Notes: generated by a model from the sequence alone, not told the origin. A stretch of DNA of 64,000 nucleotides from Rhizomys pruinosus (GCA_009823505.1 VZQC01008856.1:30223-94222); one strand, 5' to 3'. Counted from the first letter of the stretch, positions 10,092 to 21,700 are shown. Numbers and translations are program-made.

Positions 10092-12100
10092 TAGGGATAC
10101 TAAAAACTCCACCAGAAAACTCCTAGGAAATGATTAACACTTGCAGCAAAGGCACGGATACAAAATCTAACCTAATAAAAATCAGTGGGCCTTTACAACC
10201 AACAAAATGCAACTGGCGGAAGGAATAGGAGACCTTCCCGCGCCACATCGCCTCAAAAACAATAAAATCTAGGAACAACACTAACCAAAGACACCAAAGA
10301 TCTCTACAACAAAATTTTAAACCTTTAAAGAAAAGAAAGTGAAAAAGCACAGAAGATGAAAAACCATCCCATGCTCCATGGATTAGGAAATGAACATTAT
10401 AAAAAATGTCCATCCCTACCCAAACTCTTGTATACCTTTGACACCAATCCAATCAAAATCTCCAAGCGTTTCTTCACAGGCTTGGAACAAAAGTCCTTAA
10501 ATTTCATTTTGTGAAAAAACAAACGGACCCGATAGCCAAAACACCCATGAGTGAAAAGAGCAACACAGCGGGGGGGATCTATACAGACTTCAAAATATAT
10601 ACAGGGCTATAGTCATAAAATCAAGCCTACCTGGTACTGGCCACAAAAACAAGACATGTTGGACCATGGACAAAACAAAGATTCCAAACCTGGGCACATA
10701 CAATTTCCGCCATCTTTCATATTTGACAAGGGGGCCAAGACGCCACAATGGAGACGCAAAAGACAGCATCTTTAGCACGTGGTGTTGGCAAACTGGCTCA
10801 CCACTTGTAGGAGAAATGCACTCTAACCCTAACCCTCGCCCTGAACAAAAGTCAACTCCCGATGGATTAAAAGACCTCATGTGAAACCCCAAACTTGAAG
10901 GCGATTAGAAGAAAAAGTGGGCAGAAGACTACAAGACATAGGCGTTAGAAAAGACTTCCTAAATCAGGACAGCGGTTGCACAAGAATTAAGGTCGACAAT
11001 TGACAAACTGGGACCTCATTAAACCAAAATCTTCTGTACATAAAAGAAGAAACAATCAGGAAGTGAAGATAAGAGAAATCCCACAGATTTGGAGGAAAAC
11101 TTCACTGCGAAGAAACATCTGACAAAGCATATTGATCCAGAATATACCAAGTACTCAAATAAACAAAAGAAGAGAAAGAAAACAAATGACCCACTCAATA
11201 GATGGAGCAAAGAACTGAACAGAGACTTCACAAGTGAGGAATTAGAGATGGCTGAGAAACACCTTAAGAAGTGTTCAACATCACTAATCATTAAGGAAAT
11301 GCAAATCAAAACCACTTTAAGATATCATCTTACTCCAATAAGACTGGCTAGATCAAGAAAACAAATGATACCAAGTCCTAGAGAAGTTGTGGGGAAAGGG
11401 GAATACTCATTCACTGCTGGTGGGAATGTAAACTCGTACAGCCACTATGGAAAGCAGTGTGGAGAACCCTTGGAACACTTGGGTTGCCACCCGATCTAGC
11501 CATACCACTCCTAGGCATGTACCCTCAAGACTCACCCCACCACAGAGATACATGCACAGCCATGTTTATTTCAGCTCTTTTCACAATAGCAAGGAGCTGG
11601 AACCAACCCAAATGCCCCTCAACTGACGAGTGGATAGAGAAATTGTGGTACATCTACACAATGGAGTTCTATGCAGCAGTAAAAAAAGATGAATCATGAG
11701 CTTTGCAGGGAAATGGCTGGAGCTAGAAGACATCATGCTGAGTGAAGTAACACAGTCCCAGAAAAACAAATGACGAATGGTATCCCTCATCTGTGGATGC
11801 TAGTGCCAATTACCTAGTTGTATTTTTTGTGCACGGCCCCTTGAGCTTTTTGTCCAAGCAGTTGGGAGTGACGTATATTGGAAACAACAACAGAAAGGAC
11901 TGCATCAAAGAACTGACTGAAACAGTGAACTTTTGCTCAACACAGTCAACTTCCACATGGAGAATTTTGAGAAAGAGATGGAGAGCATGTTTGGCAGAAT
12001 GCATGAGCTCTGGTGTGGTGGGGGCATAGGGTGGGGAACACGGGTCTAGATTTGATAATCTTGTACAAAATATATATATAAAAATAAAAAAGCAAAAAAA
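10092..12100 (+). mobile_element. L1 piece C: ORF2 C-terminus, 3'UTR and poly-A
   Basis: It restarts at the position equivalent to about 7113 in piece A (AGGGATACTAAAAACTCCACC) and continues to the L1 3' terminus (GGGTCTAGATTTGATAATC) and an A-rich tail. The first about 1 kb is indel-rich like piece B. From about 11,155 onward it is clean, with readable stretches such as RWSKELNRDFTSEELEMAEKH and STDEWIEKLWYIYTMEFY of the ORF2 C-terminus. The tail is followed by AGAAATTCTG, the same 10-mer that precedes piece A. Confidence 0.88.
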
Positions 12101-12110
12101 AGAAATTCTG

Positions 12111-12304
12111 TTTCTTTTTCTTTAGAATATAATATACATACTTACTATTCACTTCTATGGAGGCCAGTGACAGCTTTTTAGGAAATGAGTCTGAAATTCC
12201 CAATATCACCAATATTTTATTTTCTTACTAAATTTGGTTTGAACTCCAAAATCAAAATACTGCCAGGCAACCGCGGTATCATTTTCCATAAGGCCTTAAT
12301 ATTG
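12111..12304. other. Unique intronic sequence
   Basis: AT-rich, with nothing recognised between the L1 block and the next SINE. Confidence 0.5.
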
Positions 12305-12317
12305 AATATTTGTTTTC

Positions 12318-12574
12318 TTTTTTTATTTTATTTTTATTTTTATTTATTTTTTATGTGTATGAACATACTGTCTGCATGCAGGTCTGTGCACCCGTGTCGT
12401 GCAATGCCGTGGAGGTCAGAAGAGGGTCTCAGATTCCCCTGGAAATGGAGTTCTCCTGGAATTTGAGTTACAGACGGTTCTCAGCTGCCATGTGGGTGCT
12501 GGGGATCGAACCCGGGTCCTCTGCAAGAGCAGTCGGTGCTCTTAACTAGCTGCTAGGCCATCTCCTCAGCCCCA
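12318..12574 (-). mobile_element. Young B2 SINE, subfamily with 17-bp internal duplication
   Basis: Antisense B2 with intact box B (GGGGATCGAACCCGGGTCC) and an expanded T-rich tail. The CCCCTGGAAATGGAGTT / CTCCTGGAATTTGAGTT pair is an internal tandem duplication. Target-site duplication AATATTTGTTTTC at 12305-12317 and 12575-12587. Confidence 0.95.
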
Positions 12575-12858
12575 AATATTTGTTTTCCAAGTGAACCTAG
12601 AATGGGGTAGATCCATCGGATTTTAAATTTGTAGAAACTGGAAGTTGGAGCAGTGTGGCAGTAGCTAAAGGTCACATGATTATTTCTGAAGTGGAGAAGA
12701 TGTCTATTTCAGATTTTATCACGTGGGGGGATGCACTTGCTTCCCTCTACTTTCCAGGCAGTGCCAATCAAACATGAGTGAAGGAGTTTGAACTTTCAAG
12801 CCACTTTAAGATTCATTTAACATTTGGAGAACAGCATTTTTGGCTTTTCTGTTTGTTT

Positions 12859-13060
12859 TTTCCCAATATTTTATTTATTTTATTTTATGTGTATGAGTGT
12901 ATTCTCTGCATGTATGTAAGTGCCCGGGAAGTCAAAGGAAGGTGTCAGATTGTTGGGAGCCGGAGTTATGGATGGTTGTTAGCTGCCACGTTGGCGCTGA
13001 ACCTAGGTTTTCTGCCAGAACAGACAGTGCTCTTAACCACTGAGCCATCTCTCCAGCCCC
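12859..13060 (-). mobile_element. B3/B2-family SINE
   Basis: Antisense head TGAGCCATCTCTCCAGCCCC and tail TTATTTTATGTGTATGAGTG. GTTTGTTT flanks both sides (12851-12858 and 13061-13068). Confidence 0.9.
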
Positions 13061-13680
13061 GTTTGTTTCTTTTTGGATGCCAACTTAAAGAACAATGTAA
13101 CGTTGATGAGGAAAAGTTAAAACTCCCAAAATAAAAGACTAAACCTAGTAAAAAGGGCCAAGTGTTTAGGTAAAGTAGCAAAGAAAGGCTGAGCAGTTTC
13201 ACAGTGGGCCAAGCGAGGGCATGCGCACTGAGGCTCTGTTGCATGGATATCACAGCCCCACCCTTCATGGGATGGTACAGACCAAGGGCTAGGTCCAATA
13301 TTGGGATTCTGAGGGTACCAAGCTTGGAATGGGGATACTCACTCCAGGAGAGAAAAGCCTGAAAGAAAATGGGAGAAATATTGAAACAAATTCTCCAGTT
13401 ACATAAACAATGCTGAGAAAAATATTGCCAGAGAACAAAGAGAATCCAGGCAATGGTGTCAAAGGACCCCTGCTGGAGGGACAGCAGCCAGTCCACTCAC
13501 CACAGGAGTTCACGCGTTCAAGGTCTGGACTTGTTCCGCCAATGGAAGAGCAGGCTTTGCTACACATGATGTGATCTGAAGTTAATTATGGGAGAAGCGC
13601 ACTTGATTTACCTGGGACAGATCAACCTTGGGTGCCATTCTTCAGGCAACAGCCTCTTGGTTTACATTTGTATTTTATTT
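13061..13680. other. Unique intronic sequence
   Basis: It contains a 176-codon minus-strand chance frame, part of which is the adjacent SINE. No splice-flanked coding exon or known domain was seen. Confidence 0.5.
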
Positions 13681-13917
13681 GTTTTGAGACAGGTCTGTCA
13701 CTGAGACCTGAGGCTTGCAGATTAGCCTAGCCTGTCTCACCAGGAAGCCCCCATGATCCACTGTCTTTGCCTCCTTAGCTCTGGAATTATAAGCATAGGC
13801 GCTACATCCAGCTTTTCACCTGAGTACTTGGAATTGAACTCAGGACCTCAGGACCTCAACTACAGTACTTGGAATTGTACAGCAGGTAGTTTACTGACTG
13901 AGCTACCTTTGCAGCTT
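13681..13917 (-). mobile_element. B4 SINE, diverged
   Basis: The antisense order TTTTGAGACAGGTCTGTCAC, TGAGACCTGAGGCTTGCAG, CTCTGGAATTATAAGCATAG, GAACTCAGGACCTC and GACTGAGCTACCTTTGCAGC fits the B4 (ID-B1 fusion) layout. A short direct repeat (ACTTGGAATTG) suggests a small internal duplication. Confidence 0.75.
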
Positions 13918-14956
13918 TGATTTTTCTAAATTATATTATACTGGGGAACAGGGAGCAGGTATATAATTGCGCATGTACAGTGTATTAGCATCTGTTACTC
14001 CATACCCCTCTAACCTACCCCTTCTCACTCTCCCTGACCCTTCCCCCTGGTTCCACTAAACAATTTTGCTTCTACTTTCATGTCACTTGCACATATATGA
14101 CTTTATGTATCTATAAAGGCTACTACACTTAAATGAGAGATAACACCTGAAGTTTGTCATTCTGAGAGTAACAATTTGCCTAATAGCAACCTCTCCTATT
14201 GCATTCATTTTCTAGCAAATGATGTAACTTAATTCTTCTTATGGCTGAAAATAATCCATTGTATAAATAAATCACATTTTCTTTATCCATTCCTCTGTTG
14301 ATGGACACTTAGGTTGGTCCCACAACTTAGTTTGGTGAACAATGCTATCATAAATATTGATGTGCAAGTATTTCTGTGTATGTTGACTTGGAGTCTTTTG
14401 AGTAAATATTCGGGACTGGTGTATAGCTGGGTCATATGGTAGGTCTATATTTTCTTACTTTTGAGGAAACAGCACGCTGATTTCCATGGTAGCTGGACTA
14501 GTTTACATTCCCACCAACAGTGTGCAAAGGTTCTCTTTTGTCCACATCCTTGCCGCCCTGCCATTTGTCATATTTCCGTAAGGACTGCTGTTGTGACTAG
14601 GGTGAGATGGAATCTCAATGTAGTTTTTATTTGCATTTTTCTGCTGGCTAGTGATGTTGGACATGTTTTTAATATGCTCATTGGCCATTTGTAGTTCATC
14701 TTTTGAAGACTGTCCATTATATTAACCCACTTATTAATTGTGGGGATTTTTTTGGTATTTACTTTTTTTAGTTCTTTGGATATTTTAGATATTAATCCTC
14801 TGTCAGATGCAGAGATAACAATGACTTGTCTCCCATTCTGTAGACTATCTCTTTACTTGATTAACTGATTCTTTTCACAAAATCCTATTTGTTGATAATC
14901 TTAGCACTATATTCTGAATCCTATCAAGAAAGACCTTGACTATGTCATTATCTTAT

Positions 14957-15139
14957 TAAAAAAGATTTGTTATTTGTGTGTATGTCCATATGGGCACATG
15001 TGTGTGGGCAAACCAGAAGATGTTGTTGCAGCCCTTACAGGCAGTTATGAGCCAACAGACTTGGGTGCTGGGAACTGAACTCTGGTCCTCTGGAAGAGGC
15101 AACAAGTTCTCTTAGCCACTGAACCATCTTTCCAACCCC
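14957..15139 (-). mobile_element. B3 SINE inside the antisense L1
   Basis: Antisense head GAACCATCTTTCCAACCCC, with GGGTGCTGGGAACTGAACTC and GGTCCTCTGGAAGAGG. Flanked on both sides by L1. Confidence 0.85.
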
Positions 15140-15830
15140 TTATGACAGAATTTTGAAATGCTTTCCCTACTTTATTCTTTACCAGTTTTGTAGCTCCAGG
15201 TCTTATGCTAAGATCTCTAAGCCATTTGGAGTTGATTTTTGAGTACTCCACGTGATAAGGACCCAGCTTCATTCTTCTATACATGGGTATCTAGTTTCCC
15301 AGCCCCATGCCTTTACTGAAAAGGCTACCTTTTATCCAATGTATATTCTTAGGATCTTTGTCAAAATTCAGGTAGCTGTAACCATGTGGGTGTATAACTA
15401 GGTCCTCTTTTCTGATCCATTGATCTGTGTCTGTTTTTGTTATTAAGGCTCTATAGTAAAATCAGGTACAATGATAGGCAGCTCTGTCATTTTTGCTTTG
15501 GCTATTTGGAGTCTTTTGTGCTTCCATATGAAGTTTAAAATAGGTTTTTCTATTTCTGTGAAGAATTCCCTTGGAATTTTGATGAGGATCGAACTGAATC
15601 TGTATATTGTACCTGATACAATAGCTATGCAGAGCTATTTTAATTCTTCCAATCCATGAGTATAGGAGGTCTTCCACTCTCTAGTCTCTTTAATTTCTTT
15701 ATTCAGTGTTTTAAAGTACTGTATAGATCATGTTTGTTATTGTTATAAAGGAAGGCTACCATTTTTGTATGTTAATTTTGTATCTTATTACTTTGCTGAA
15801 AACATTTACGAACTATAGAAAGAGTTTTAT

Positions 15831-16056
15831 GAGAGATGGCTCAGCAGGTAAGAGTACTGGCTGGTCTTTCAGAGGACCCAGGTTTGGGTCTCAGCACCCA
15901 CATGCAGCTAACAACCATCCATACTCCAGTTCCAGGGGATCTGATGCCCTCTTCTGATCTCCTTGGGCAGGGCACTGCACAATGCATGCACACTTACCTG
16001 CATGCAGGCAATACATTCATACACATAAAATAGTTATACTAAATAAAATATTAAAA
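15831..16056 (+). mobile_element. B2 SINE inside the antisense L1, 5' end trimmed
   Basis: It starts at GAGAGATGGCTCAG (the usual GGGGCTG is absent) and has CAGAGGACCCAGGTTTGGG, CCAGTTCCAGGGGATCTGAT and an ATACATTCATACACATAAAA tail. Confidence 0.9.
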
Positions 16057-16222
16057 GGAGTTTTCTGGTGGAGCATTTAGGGTTAGTTCCGTATAGCATC
16101 ATATCATCTGCAAATAAGTATCTTTTCTCTTCTTTTCCTGTTTGTATCTCTTTTATTTCCTTCTCTTGTCTTACTGCTCTAGCTAAGACTTCAAATAGTA
16201 CATTTAATTAAAGAGCAGGAAA

Positions 16223-16512
16223 GGGGGTCCTGGGGAGATGAATCAGTGCGCAAAGTGCTTGTTACGCAAGCATGAGTGCTGAGTTTACATCTCCATCAGT
16301 CATATAAAAGTAGTGGTGTGTGACTGTAACTCCAGTGCTGAGGGGGTAAGGGCTACAACAGGTAGATCCTGGGGGCTTGCTGGCTAGACAGCTTAGGTGA
16401 AACAATAAGTTCCAGGTTCAATGGAAGACCCTGTCTCAAAAACTAAGGTAGAAACCAAGAGAGGAAGACCCCCAACATCAACTCTAGCTTTTTACATGCA
16501 CACACAGGTGTC
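16223..16512 (+). mobile_element. B4 SINE inside the antisense L1
   Basis: An ID-like head (CTGGGGAGATGAATCAGTG, AAAGTGCTTGTTACGCAAGC) fused to a B1-like body (GTGGTGTGTGACTGTAACTC, GGAAGACCCTGTCTC) and a tail with CAACATCAACTCTAGC and TGCACACACAGG. Confidence 0.85.
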
Positions 16513-16657
16513 CACGCTCCTTCCTCCCAACAGTGGAAAACAGACAGTTCAGTTCTTATCCATTTACTATAATGTCAGCTGTGTGCTGTGGGTTGCTCAT
16601 GTACAGCCTTATTATGATGAGTTATGTTCCTTCTATTCTGACTTCCTTTAGGGATTT

Positions 16658-16820
16658 TAAATTTTTTATTTTTTATTATGTGTATCTGTGTGTCTGTGTG
16701 TGGGTACATGCATGTGAGTGCAGGTGCCCGTGGAGGACAGAGGTGTGGGATCCCCCGGAGCTGGAACGACTCCTAACATGGGTGCTGGGAACTGAACTTA
16801 AATGCTCTCTCCACACCCCT
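16658..16820 (-). mobile_element. B3 SINE fragment inside the antisense L1
   Basis: Antisense tail TTTTTTATTATGTGTATC, then GTGGAGGACAGAGGTGTGGG and GGTGCTGGGAACTGAACTTA. The tRNA-like head is reduced. Confidence 0.8.
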
Positions 16821-17144
16821 GCTTGAGGGCTTCTATCATGAAAGGACATCAGATTCTGTCAAAAGCTTGTTTGTGATGATCATGTGATTTCTGTCTTTGA
16901 GACCATTTATGTAATAAATTATATTTACTGATTTATGTATGTTGAACTGCATCTCTGGAATAAAGCAAACTTGATTATCATAGTGAATGAAATTTTTAAT
17001 GTATTCTTAAATTTGATTTGAAAGTATTTTATTGATAATTTTTACATCTATGCTCATCAGGGAGATTGGCCTGTAATTTTCTTTTTTTGTGTGTCTATCT
17101 GGCTTTGGTATCAGAGTAAAAGTGGTTTCTTAAGAAGAGATTAA

Positions 17145-17362
17145 GGGGCTGGAGAGATGGCTTAGTGACTTAAGAACACTGGCTGCTCTTACAGAGGACC
17201 CAGGTTCAATTCCCAGCACCCACATGAAGGCTAATAACCCTCCACAACTCCAGTTCCAGGGGATCCAACAACCTCTTCTGACTTCCTCAAGCACTGTACC
17301 ACATGTAAGTAGTCACCTACATATAGACAATACACTCATACACACAAAATAATAAATAAAAA
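17145..17362 (+). mobile_element. B2 SINE inside the antisense L1
   Basis: Head GGGGCTGGAGAGATGGCTTAG, box B GGTTCAATTCCC, core CCAGTTCCAGGGGATCC, and AATACACTCATACACACAAAATAA tail landmarks. AGAAGAG occurs near both ends. Confidence 0.92.
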
Positions 17363-17544
17363 TAGAAGAGTTTGATAGTGTTCTTTCCCTTTCTATTTTA
17401 CGGGCTATTTTGAGAAGCACTGGTGTTAGTTCTTCTTTAACAGTTTGGTAGAATTCAGCACGAATCCATCTGGGCCTGGACTTTTTTAGTTGGGAATTTG
17501 GGGTGTGTGTGCGCGTGTGTTTAAATTACTGCTTCAATCTTTTA

Positions 17545-17682
17545 AAAATTGATTTTCAATGAAGTTTTGGAATTTCACACAATCTATTTTGATTGTATTT
17601 AGATCTCCTCCCACAACTGCATCTCTGCACCTCTCCTTACTAACCACCCCCACCAAATTTCGATAGATTGATGATAGATAGT

Positions 17683-17723
<41 letters not shown>

Positions 17724-18285
17724 TGCCTATGGAATCAGGCTTGTATCCCCAAATGCCCTTTAGCGTGGGCTCATCCACTGGAGCCTAATCAACCTTATAA
17801 GAGTCTTACCCTTAAACAAAACTTTCTCTCACCCTTCCAGCAGCTATTGGTCGCCATGTCTCTCAGCTAGCGTGGTTTCTTGCCCTATTCTCCACATCTA
17901 CATTGGGATTTTGTCTGGTTTGAGCTTATGTGGGACTTGTGCTATCACCATTGCTGTGAGTTCATAGGGTAACTGACCAGCTGTCTGGAAAACTGTTTCC
18001 TTGTCATCATCTACGTCCTCTGGCTCTTACAATGTTTCCTCCCCCTCTTCCACAGTGCTCCCTGAGCCTTGGGAGATAGAAGTTTGAAAAAGGTGTCCTA
18101 TTCAGAGACAAACATTCTGTAGCCTTTTGTTCTCTTCACAGTGGCCAGTTGTCATTCTCTGAGTTAATCATCATCTGCTGTGCAAGGATGCTTCTCATCT
18201 GAGAACTGAGAGATACATTAGTCAAGGTAAATCTGGGAAAACTCTCGTAAGAGTTCTAACAGAGTAGAGATGCCAGGTGCAAGCA
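17545..18285 (-). repeat. LINE-associated ancient repeat (same family as 44,936-45,500)
   Basis: It shares ordered motifs with the segment at 44.9-45.5 kb: CTGTGAGTTCAT, CCCTCTTCCA, CCCTGAGCCTTGG and TCATCTGCTG-like ends. It lacks readable ORF2 and lies within the L1 block, so an L1 untranslated region from another element is the likely source; I cannot assign the family. Confidence 0.45.
17663..17722. repeat. (GATA)n microsatellite
   Basis: About 10 GATA units preceded by imperfect copies. Confidence 0.95.
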
Positions 18286-18914
18286 CTGCTTCAATCTTTT
18301 GCCTTTTTATAGACCTATTCAAGTTATTTATCTAATGTTGGTTTAATTTTGGTAGGTCATGAGAGTCTACAAATTCATCTGTTTCTAAAAGTTTTAAAGA
18401 TATGCCCTAATAATTTTCTGAATTTCATTAGTATCTTTTGTAGTGTATCCCTTTTCATCTCTAATTTTATTTATTCAGGTCAATGTTTCCTTTTGGTTAG
18501 TCTGGCTAAAAGTTTGTCAGTCTTGTTTATCTTTTTCAAAGAACAAAACACTTCACTGGTTCTTTGTAATCTGGGGTCCATTTCACTCTTCTCTGCCCTG
18601 GTCATGACTATTTCTATTTCCTGATTTTATGTTTGGCTTGTTCTTGTTTTTCCAAAGCCCTAAGGTACATCATATTAAGTTATTTACTTGAGACCTGAAT
18701 CTAAATTTAGCTACAAACTTCCCCTCTTAGGGCTGCTCTCAGTATACCCCACAGGTTTTGATAGGTTATGTTTTTAGTTTTATTCAATTCTAGCTCCATT
18801 GAAATTTCTTTCTTAATTTCTTCAATGACCTAGTCATCATTCAATAGTGTGTTGTTCCGGCTCTGTGACATTGTATATGCTCTGCAGTTTCTCTTGCTGT
18901 TGATTTCTAGCTTT

Positions 18915-19085
18915 TTTCTTTTTTTTTTCTCCTCTCTCTCCCTCCCCTCCGTTTCCCAATTTCTCTTTTTCCAAAGTCCCCCATCTAACCCACCTGGCAT
19001 TTCAGGCTGGCTAAGCTCACGATCCTCCCACCTAAGCCTCCTGAGTGTTGGGATTACCAGTATGCACCACAACACTCAGCAAACT
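18915..19085 (-). mobile_element. Diverged B1-like SINE with pyrimidine-rich tail
   Basis: T/C-rich run, then GGCATTTCAGGCTGGCTAAG, CTCCTGAGTGTTGGGATTAC and CACCACAACACTCAGC in antisense B1 order. Confidence 0.65.
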
Positions 19086-19165
19086 CCATCCTAAGCAGCC
19101 ATTCTAACCCCACCAGGTCTCTGGCAATGGACAGAGAAGGCTGCTCTTAGAAGTATATAGTGAAC

Positions 19166-19421
19166 AGGGGCTGGAGAGATAGCCTAGCAGTTAAGAGCAC
19201 CGACTGCTCTTGCAGAGGACCCGGGTTCGATCCCCAGAACCCACATGGCGGCTGAGAAACATCTGTAACTCCAATTCCAGGAGAACTCCAGTTCCAGGGG
19301 AATCCGACACCCTCTTCTGACCTCCACGGCATTGCATGACATGGGTGTACAAACCTACATGCAGACAGTACGTTCATATACATACGAAAATAAATAAAAG
19401 TAAAAAAATAAATAAAAAAAA
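19166..19421 (+). mobile_element. Young B2 SINE, subfamily with 17-bp internal duplication
   Basis: Full length with box B GGTTCGATCCCC. AACTCCAATTCCAGGAG is followed at once by AACTCCAGTTCCAGGGG, the internal duplication. Target-site duplication of 17 bp with 2 mismatches (AGAAGTATATAGTGAAC at 19149-19165 and 19422-19438). Confidence 0.96.
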
Positions 19422-19438
19422 AGAAGTATACGGTGAAC

Positions 19439-20185
19439 CTCTGTTACTCTTCTAGCAAGGCTTCCCAAAATGGATGGAAGTTGGGCTTAATAACCTGTAG
19501 GGTCCTTCCAACTTAGGGTTGTTCTAGGACTTCACTCATTTTTCTCTCTTATTTTTTGATGGACTTGTAATTTGTGACTCAAACTCAAGTGTGAGCAAAG
19601 ACCAGGTTGTTCCCAAATACTTGTCCATGACCCATGGTTGTACAGTTCAGTGATAACGAAACTTTTATCTGTGGGAGCTCTGAGAAAGCAAGCCAATGAG
19701 CATGCTGTGCCTGAAATATCGAGACAAAATTCTTCCTGAATGGCTGAAAACAGTGATCCCAACTATCAGTGCATTCTGCACTTACATCCTCTCCAGCTGT
19801 ATTTCAAGGATGAGAACTTCGCTTTGCAGACAAACTCATTTTAATACTCTCCCTAGCCTGCAGGGGCACTTTTAATTGAGAGGCCTTCAACTGTTTCTAT
19901 GGAAATGACAATAATTGAGGGCCTAGCAGGACTGCCGAGGCTACTCATTTAATTCTAAATTCCAGAAAAAGATAGTGCTGGAGATAGATACCACTGAGAT
20001 CTGGGGAGGACACTCTGTGAGCACCAGGGACAGTTACCAGGAGCTTTGCTTTCAACGGATTCAGAATACACCCAGGCAGTTATCAGACGCAAATGAATTC
20101 AGATCCCTCCACCCCAGAGAGAAAAGAATATATTCTTATTTTATTTATTTACTTAAAATTTTATTTAACAGATGGAAGTTATATA
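19439..20185. other. Unique intronic sequence, possibly with old repeat remnants
   Basis: The stretch 19,800-19,970 (CTTTTAATTGAGAGGCC, GACAATAATTGAGGGCC, CATTTAATTCTAAATTCC) is low in recent repeats and rich in homeobox-like TAATT cores, so it could be conserved noncoding DNA. No exon seen. Confidence 0.4.
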
Positions 20186-20189
20186 CACT

Positions 20190-20335
20190 GCTAATGTAGT
20201 GGCACAAGCCTATAATCCCAGCATTCAAGGTAAAAGCAGGAAGGTCTCAAGTTGGAGACAGGCCTGGGCTACACAGGGACTCTTGAGATCAGCCTGGGCT
20301 ACACAGAAGTACTCTGTTTCCAAACTATAGACAAG
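20190..20335 (+). mobile_element. Old B1-type SINE
   Basis: TAGTGGCACAAGCCTATAATCCCAGCA, then two CCTGGGCTACACAG copies 29 bp apart, then ACTCTGTTTCC. The doubled motif implies a small internal duplication. Confidence 0.75.
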
Positions 20336-20350
20336 TATATACTGACCCTG

Positions 20351-20352
<2 letters not shown>

Positions 20353-20400
<48 letters not shown>

Positions 20401-20549
20401 GAATGACAAAATCTAGTTCATACACATTACCTCACATAGTGATTTTTTGGTGTGTGGTGAGATTATATTACACCCACACTCAGCACTTTCCAAAGATACA
20501 ATGTATTAAGTATACTCCCTATGTCACCTGGGATGAGGTTAGCTACTAG

Positions 20550-20593
<44 letters not shown>

Positions 20594-20742
20594 GAATGAC
20601 AAAATTTAGTTCATACACATTACTTCACAGAGTGATTATTTTTTTGCTGTAAGACTACATATGTCTACTCTCAGCACTTTCCAAGGACACAATGTATGAA
20701 GTATACTCACTAAGTCACCACCTGGGTGAGGTTAGCTACTAG
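20353..20742. repeat. Tandem duplication of a about 195-bp (TG)n-containing unit
   Basis: Unit 1 is (TG)n at 20353-20398 plus 20399-20550; unit 2 is (TG)n at 20551-20591 plus 20592-20742. Both carry TTAGAATGACAAAAT, TTCATACACATTAC, CTCAGCACTTTCCAA, ACAATGTAT, AAGTATACTC and GGTTAGCTACTAG in the same order, with scattered substitutions and small indels. Confidence 0.93.
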
Positions 20743-21552
20743 ATGTGCAGGGAAAGCAAGCTAACACTCACCTGGGCACTATGTCCAACACTCACTGCAG
20801 AAAAGCGGCCTTATTGTTACTGACCACACAGAGCTTCAACAGGACTGAACATAATCCTGTCAACAATGGTTTTAGATTACAAAAATTATGGGGTCAGCTT
20901 TCTGATGTCTTAACCACGGGGGTCTCTCACTAGATTTTTCATTCTGTGAAGCTCAATTTGACAAATTAGGAAGAAGTGTTAGTGCATGCTTACTGAAGCA
21001 TAATTATAATTCAAGCTTGTAGTTGACAAGAATCTGGAAGAAAAATGTCTACGATTACAGTTAAATCTGCCAAGTTTCAAGCAGGTGTTCAGACCCACGG
21101 TAAACCCTTAGGAACCTGTGAGAACATGGCAGATACCTAGTTACCAGGAAACCTGGGGTGCCACCCTCTTCTGTGAGAATTCCTCTTCCTCTTCACCCAC
21201 TTCATGGCCCCCCAGAGCTCCACATTCTTACAAGAGCTGCTGCCCCACTAAGAGCTGTGATGCGTCAAGTCCCTTGCCAGGATGCAGGCAGTTAGAACAC
21301 AGATTGCTCTCCAGGTACCAGAGTTGAAGGTACCACAGCTGGAGCCACACAGAGCAGTGTGTTGGGTTTTTTTTACATGTGGAGAACTATAAAGCAGGTG
21401 CTTAGGAACACAGAACAGGAACATGAGGGAAAACCCTATGGAGTTAGAGGTGCCTGAGTCTAGCAGTTCCCAAGGCCTGTCCCAGAGTCCTCTTGTCACT
21501 GTAAGATCTTTAGAAAACACCTTTTGGTGGCATTGGAGAGCTCTGTCTGGTC
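20743..21552. other. Unique intronic sequence
   Basis: No exon or repeat recognised. Chance frames only. Confidence 0.5.
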
Positions 21553-21700
21553 AAGCTGGGCACGGTGGTGCAAGCTTGTAATCACAATACTCTGGATGTG
21601 AAGGCAGGAGGATTAGAAGTTCAAGGTAATCCTTAGCTACACAGCGAGTTAAGGGCCAGCCTGAACTACATTAGATTCTGTCTTAAAATAAAAACCAAAG
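21553..21700 (+). mobile_element. Old B1-type SINE
   Basis: AGCTGGGCACGGTGGTGCAAG, CTTGTAATCACAATACTC, GGCAGGAGGATTAGAAGTTC, GGCCAGCCTGAACTAC and TAGATTCTGTCTTAAAAT in B1 order. Diverged. Confidence 0.8.

Larger units (their letters stand above)
13918..18910 (-). mobile_element. Old antisense L1, interrupted by several SINEs
   Basis: The antisense L1 3' half can be followed through TATCCATTCCTCTGTTGATG, CATTCCCACCAACAGTGTGC, TCATCTGCAAATAAG, the ORF2 equivalents of the AATCCATCTGGGCCTGGACT (PGPDGF) region, and TGACCTAGTCATCATTCAAT. ORF2 is in pieces with many stops. It is interrupted by B3, B2 and B4 elements and by a non-ORF2 repeat segment at 17.54-18.28 kb. The exact ends are uncertain. 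Confidence 0.82.

Noticed and set aside
12305..12587. tRNA gene suggested by GGTTCGATCCCC-type B boxes
   Set aside because: This and all similar B boxes in the window lie in B2, B3, B4 or ID SINEs with A-rich tails and target-site duplications.
13289..13567. Possible coding exon in two overlapping minus-strand frames
   Set aside because: No recognisable domain, no consistent splice pair, and TSPAN5 codons are already continuous across this intron.
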